Below are positions 8,543-14,578 of a stretch of DNA of 14,578 bases, piece by piece. The DNA comes from Rhodanobacteraceae bacterium UBA703 (GTDB lineage: Bacteria > Pseudomonadota > Gammaproteobacteria > Xanthomonadales > Rhodanobacteraceae). The stretch spans positions 1 through 14,578 of the forward strand of contig DBMH01000333.1 of the NCBI GenBank assembly GCA_002297645.1, given 5' to 3'. A program made the position numbers and the translations under genes. Within the stretch, counting starts at the first letter, position 1, and the number at the start of each line of letters is the position of its first letter. Under the pieces are notes generated by a model. The model had not been told where the DNA came from, did not search any database, and saw only the letters and a list, made by a program, of their open reading frames with translations.

Positions 8543-9964
8543 TCAGCTGGATTCCCGGCGCCTGCGCAGGCGCCGCGCGATCTCGCTGCACGTTGCGATG
8601 CCGAGGGTCAGCGCGATCGTCGACAGCAGTTGCAGGCGCGGGCCCTCGGTGCACATCGCGAGCACGAAGATCGCGCCGAGCAGGGCCAGGCCGAGCCAGG
8701 TCAGGTACGGGAACGCACGCATGCGGAACGGCAGCGGCGTACCGGCGCGATCCGCGCGCCGGCGCAGGATCAGCTGGGACACCAGCGAGATCGTCCATAC
8801 CACCAGGCAGGTGGAGCCGACGAGGTTCAACAGCGCCGGCAGCACCTTGTTCGGATAGAGCAGTTCGAGAATGGTCGTGAAGAAACCGAAGGCCACGCTT
8901 CCCAGCACGGCGATCACCGGTACCTGCCGGCGATCGACGCGGGCGAGCACACGGGGTGCCTCGCCGCGCTCGGCGAGCGAGAAGATCATGCGCGATGCGC
9001 CGTAGAGGTTCGCGTTCAGTGCCGACAGCAGGGCGACCACGGCGACCAGGGTGATCGCACTCGCCGCTCCCGGCAGGCCGACCTGCTGCAAGACGGCGGC
9101 GAAAGGCGACGCCAGCGCCTCGCTGGTCCACGGCACGACCGCGATGATCACGCTGAGCGAACCGATGTAGAACACGAGGATGCGCCACACGACGGTACGG
9201 ATCGCCTGCGAGATGCTGCGCTCGGGATCTTCCGTCTCGGCGGCGGCGACCGCGACGATTTCGGTCCCGCCGAAGGCGAAGACGACGACCAGCAGGGCCG
9301 CGCCGATGCCGGCCCATCCTTTCGGTGCGAAGCCGCCGTTGGCGAACACGTTCGTCAGCCCCGGCGAGGCGACGCCGGGAAGCAGGCCGGACAGCATCCC
9401 GGCGCCGACGACGATGAAGGCGACGACCGCGGCGACCTTGAGGATCGCGAACCAGAATTCGAATTCGCCGAAGTTGCGGATGCCGAGCAGGTTGATCGCG
9501 GTGAACGTCAGCATGAACGCCAGCGACATCCAGGCGACCGGCAAGGCCGGCCAGAGGGTCGCCAGCAGGCCAGCCGCACCGACCGATTCCGCCGCGATCA
9601 CGACCACCAGCTGTGCCCACCACAGCCAGCCGACCGTGGCGCCGGCGGTCGCGCCCATCGCATCGGCGGCGTACACGGAGAAGGCGCCGCTGGCCGGTCT
9701 CGCCGCGGCCATTTCGCCGAGCGCATGCATCACGATGATGACCAGCGCGCCGGCGACCAGGTAGGACACCAGCACCGCCGGTCCGGCGGTCTGCACGCCG
9801 ATGCCGGAACCGAGGAACAAGCCGGCTCCGATCGCGCTGCCGAGGCCCATCATGATCAGCTGGCGTGGCTTCATCGCGTGGCGCAGTCGCGCCCCGTTCG
9901 CGTCGCCATAGCCGGGCGCGGCGACGCGGGAGGAGGGCTGAGGCAGCCGGTCGGAATGGGCCAT
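8543..9964 (-). CDS. Amino acid permease, APC superfamily (AAT-like)
   Basis: Inner-membrane proton-coupled importer of an amino acid; the substrate cannot be told. The 473-residue protein has about 12 hydrophobic helices. Family motifs are the first-helix GLGSAIGAGLFLGSG (40-54), GEMAAARPASGAF (83-95), and FGGTEIVAVAAAETEDPERSI (231-251), which corresponds to the GxExxxxxxxExxNP block of GabP/ProY/AroP-type carriers. ALNANLYGASRMIFSLAERGEAP (315-337) is also typical. The C-terminus is arginine-rich (RRLRRRRESS). The start MAHSDRLPQP at 9964 is chosen because an upstream in-frame ATG (10081) lies in low-complexity sequence and the next ATG (M31) is too close to the first helix. No Shine-Dalgarno precedes 9964; a TACTGT box about 40 bp upstream is a possible -10. 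It lies 198 bp downstream of the amidohydrolase gene with a hairpin between, so separate transcription is likely. Confidence 0.92.
   Translation of the reverse strand: MAHSDRLPQPSSRVAAPGYGDANGARLRHAMKPRQLIMMGLGSAIGAGLFLGSGIGVQTAGPAVLVSYLVAGALVIIVMHALGEMAAARPASGAFSVYAADAMGATAGATVGWLWWAQLVVVIAAESVGAAGLLATLWPALPVAWMSLAFMLTFTAINLLGIRNFGEFEFWFAILKVAAVVAFIVVGAGMLSGLLPGVASPGLTNVFANGGFAPKGWAGIGAALLVVVFAFGGTEIVAVAAAETEDPERSISQAIRTVVWRILVFYIGSLSVIIAVVPWTSEALASPFAAVLQQVGLPGAASAITLVAVVALLSALNANLYGASRMIFSLAERGEAPRVLARVDRRQVPVIAVLGSVAFGFFTTILELLYPNKVLPALLNLVGSTCLVVWTISLVSQLILRRRADRAGTPLPFRMRAFPYLTWLGLALLGAIFVLAMCTEGPRLQLLSTIALTLGIATCSEIARRLRRRRESS
8556..8575. repeat. 20-bp perfect palindrome at the 3' end of the permease gene
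   Basis: CGGCGCCTGCGCAGGCGCCG is perfectly self-complementary and can fold as an 8-bp stem with a GCGC loop. It lies 13 bp upstream of the permease stop, inside codons for its arginine-rich tail. It could help end transcription or protect the mRNA 3' end in this convergent region. Confidence 0.5.
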
Positions 9965-10089
9965 CGGCGGGAGTCGGGAGTCCGGGAGGGGGGAGAACAG
10001 TAGCGGCCGCCCGCGGGCGCGCCTAGGGTGCGTCCCGTCCTTCCGGGCATTCTTCCCGTCGGCGCGGCGGCGGAACGGCACCGGACGCC

Positions 10090-10120
10090 GGCGCGGACCG
10101 CGATCGTGCCGGTCCGCGCC
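10090..10120 (-). terminator. 11-bp perfect stem-loop after the amidohydrolase gene
   Basis: GGCGCGGACCG (10090-10100) pairs perfectly with CGGTCCGCGCC (10110-10120) around a 9-nt loop. It starts 42 bp after the amidohydrolase stop on the minus strand. A second weaker hairpin, CGTCCC/GGGACG, lies at 10136-10156. No T-tract follows, so it may be an intrinsic-like terminator or a 3' end stabiliser. Confidence 0.5.
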
Positions 10121-10162
10121 TCGCCGATGTCGCGCCGTCCCGTACGGACGGGGACGCCAGGG

Positions 10163-13459
<3,297 letters not shown>

Positions 13460-13564
13460 GAAGGGGCTCCCTGGACAGATTCGGCCGAGCTTAGGCGAAG
13501 CGTCGAGCGGATGGGCGGGCCGAAAGTCCCGGTCGGGAAGCGGTTGTCCCGCACGGATGCGGAG

Positions 13565-13643
13565 GGTGCAGGGAGAAGAGGCCGAGGAGAATTTCCTTTG
13601 CACTCTCGTCTGTGCAGGAAATCCGCCTTTCGATCTCGGCTGC
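13565..13643. repeat. Intergenic repeat, diverged copy A
   Basis: Part of the 323-bp stretch without a gene between the amidohydrolase and ELM1-like genes. It aligns with copy B about 142-147 bp to the right. Matching blocks are GGTGCAGGGAGA with GGCGCAGAGAGA, GGCCGAGGAGAATTTC with GGCCGAAGAACTTTTC, and AGGAAATCCGCCTTTCGA with AGGAATCCTTCTTTTCGA. Sequence to the left of each copy is also loosely alike, so the full unit may be about 140 bp. Copy A has largely lost the inverted symmetry of copy B. Confidence 0.5.
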
Positions 13644-13701
13644 ACCGATGCCGCGTCGGGCGGCTGGAAAGCCGAACGGGGCGCTCGAGGAGCGTCGTCT
13701 C

Positions 13702-13781
13702 GCAGAGGCGCAGAGAGAGAACATGGCCGAAGAACTTTTCTCGGTGTTCTCCGCGTTTCTGCAAGGAATCCTTCTTTTCGA
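13702..13781. repeat. Intergenic repeat copy B, with a long imperfect inverted repeat
   Basis: Between 13702 and 13762 the arms GCAGAGGCGCAGAG and CTCCGCGTTTCTGC pair imperfectly. The inner stem is strong: GAGAACA (13717-13723) with TGTTCTC (13745-13751), then CCGA (13727-13730) with TCGG (13741-13744). It ends 1 bp before the ELM1-gene stop codon, so it could also act as that gene's transcript end. Its GCAGAG/CTCTGC-rich arms resemble a degenerate intergenic repeat I recall from many bacterial genomes. Confidence 0.55.
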
Positions 13782-13782
13782 C

Positions 13783-14578
13783 TCAGCCGGACAGGCGCGT
13801 TGGTTCGACGGATGAGGCGAGCCACGCTGCCGCGCCGGCCCTCCAGCGTTCGCGCACGAGTTCGGCGATCGCCGCCGTCTCCGCCAGCGGCGGCGGTTGC
13901 GGCGGGCCCTGCAGCGCCTCGTCGAGGCGGCGCAGGTGACCGCTGCCGGCGAGTTCAGCGTGGAATGCGGCCAGCTTGCCCTCGATCGCGCGTGGCGCGA
14001 AGGTGTAGACCGGCTTGCCGGTCGCGCAGGCCTCGGAAATCATGTTGACGGAATCGGGCGTGACGACGATGCGGTCGGCCCAGCCGAGATAGCCGGCGTA
14101 CGGGTTCTCGCCGTCCGCGCCGCCGCTCCAGAACTTTCCCGGAAACCTGGCGAACGCGCTGCGCAGCGTGTCGGCCAGCGCCGGCGGTGTGCGTCGCGAT
14201 GCGCTGACAAGGAAGCTGCCGCCGTCGGCGGCATGGCGCGCGCCGAGACGCTCGAGCAGGGCGTCGAAGTACGCGTCGTCGAGTTTCTGCGCACGGTTCG
14301 AGCCGCCGATCAGCACGGCGGTGCGCGGTGCCGGCAGGTGGGCGACGTCGGCGAAGCGCAGGCGGCCGGCGGCGAGCCAGTCGGCGTCGACCGCGTTCAG
14401 CGCGCCGATGCTGCGGATCACGTTGGGGCCGGCGATGTCGTCGTGCTGCGGAACGATCACGAGGTCGAACGCGCGGCTGTCGATGCGCGGGTCGAGGATC
14501 TGCACGGTGTAGCAGCGGCCGTCGCTCCAGCGGCGCAGCAGGCGCGTGACCAGCGCGGCGCGGTGGCCGCAGCCGATC
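13783..14578 (-). CDS. ELM1/DUF1022-family protein, 5' end beyond the right edge
   Basis: The C-terminal 264 residues of a protein of the family annotated 'mitochondrial fission ELM1' (PF06258). In bacteria it resembles a GT-B glycosyltransferase fold and has no established role; the name is borrowed from plants. Family blocks are IGCGHRAALVTRLL at the edge, then VQILDPRIDSRAFDLVIVPQHD, GPNVIRSIGALNAV, AVLIGGSNRAQKLDD, FLVSASRRTP, WADRIVVTPDSVNMISEACATGKPVYTF and a helical C-terminus ending PTRLSG. The frame is open to 14578. An internal ATG at 14505 is not the true start, because family sequence continues upstream of it. The stop TGA (13785-13783) abuts repeat copy B. Family assignment is firm; biochemical function is not. 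Roles in cell-envelope glycan synthesis are speculation. Confidence 0.88.
   Translation of the reverse strand, partial: IGCGHRAALVTRLLRRWSDGRCYTVQILDPRIDSRAFDLVIVPQHDDIAGPNVIRSIGALNAVDADWLAAGRLRFADVAHLPAPRTAVLIGGSNRAQKLDDAYFDALLERLGARHAADGGSFLVSASRRTPPALADTLRSAFARFPGKFWSGGADGENPYAGYLGWADRIVVTPDSVNMISEACATGKPVYTFAPRAIEGKLAAFHAELAGSGHLRRLDEALQGPPQPPPLAETAAIAELVRERWRAGAAAWLASSVEPTRLSG

Noticed and set aside
8456..10003. Plus-strand open frame of 515 codons opposite the permease
   Set aside because: Its translation is full of Asp, Arg, His and Gln without any domain. The minus strand has a canonical 12-helix permease.
13460..13825. N-terminal extension of the amidohydrolase frame
   Set aside because: The frame is open but translates the intergenic repeats and part of the neighbouring ELM1 gene. 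A clear signal peptide and ribosome binding site put the start at 13459.

Overview
The window is very GC-rich and densely coding, with G or C dominating third codon positions. Gene content and protein style suggest a gammaproteobacterium of the Lysobacterales/Xanthomonadales, possibly Rhodanobacteraceae-like. The support is a sigma factor of the TIGR02999/ECF43 style next to a transmembrane Ser/Thr kinase, a delta-60 repeat protein ending in a short FANGFEP tail, a TolB-propeller amidohydrolase and an ELM1-like protein. The assignment is inference; there is no rRNA gene to anchor it.

Layout, left to right. Positions 1-5312 hold four collinear minus-strand genes: a delta-60 repeat secreted protein interrupted by a frameshift (3914-5312), a TPR protein with a secretion-type N-terminus (2026-3834), a short ECF sigma factor with a TTG start (1382-1930), and a transmembrane Ser/Thr kinase cut by the left edge (1-1315). 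A divergent intergenic region (5313-5458) carries a 16-bp palindrome overlapping a candidate glnE promoter. glnE (5459-8320) is the only plus-strand gene. It converges with an amino acid permease (8543-9964, minus). Upstream of that lie a two-domain beta-propeller/amidohydrolase (10163-13459, minus), a 323-bp non-coding stretch with two diverged copies of a GAGA/CTCT-rich intergenic repeat, and an ELM1-family gene (13783 to past the right edge, minus).

How they work together. The sigma factor and kinase form a recognisable signalling pair, in which the kinase probably activates the sigma factor by phosphorylation. GlnE covalently controls glutamine synthetase in nitrogen metabolism, and the permease may bring in amino acids, but nothing in the sequence links these two as one unit. 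The propeller/amidohydrolase is probably periplasmic. Several strong hairpins lie between genes, and none has a classical T-tract.

No complete new system such as a defence island, CRISPR array, integrase or insertion sequence is visible. The best leads are the degenerate tandem intergenic repeats, the histidine motifs of the TPR protein, the delta-60 frameshift and its C-terminal tail, the Thr-Thr pair in the sigma factor, and an 8-mer (AAACCGCG) shared by two regulatory-looking sites.
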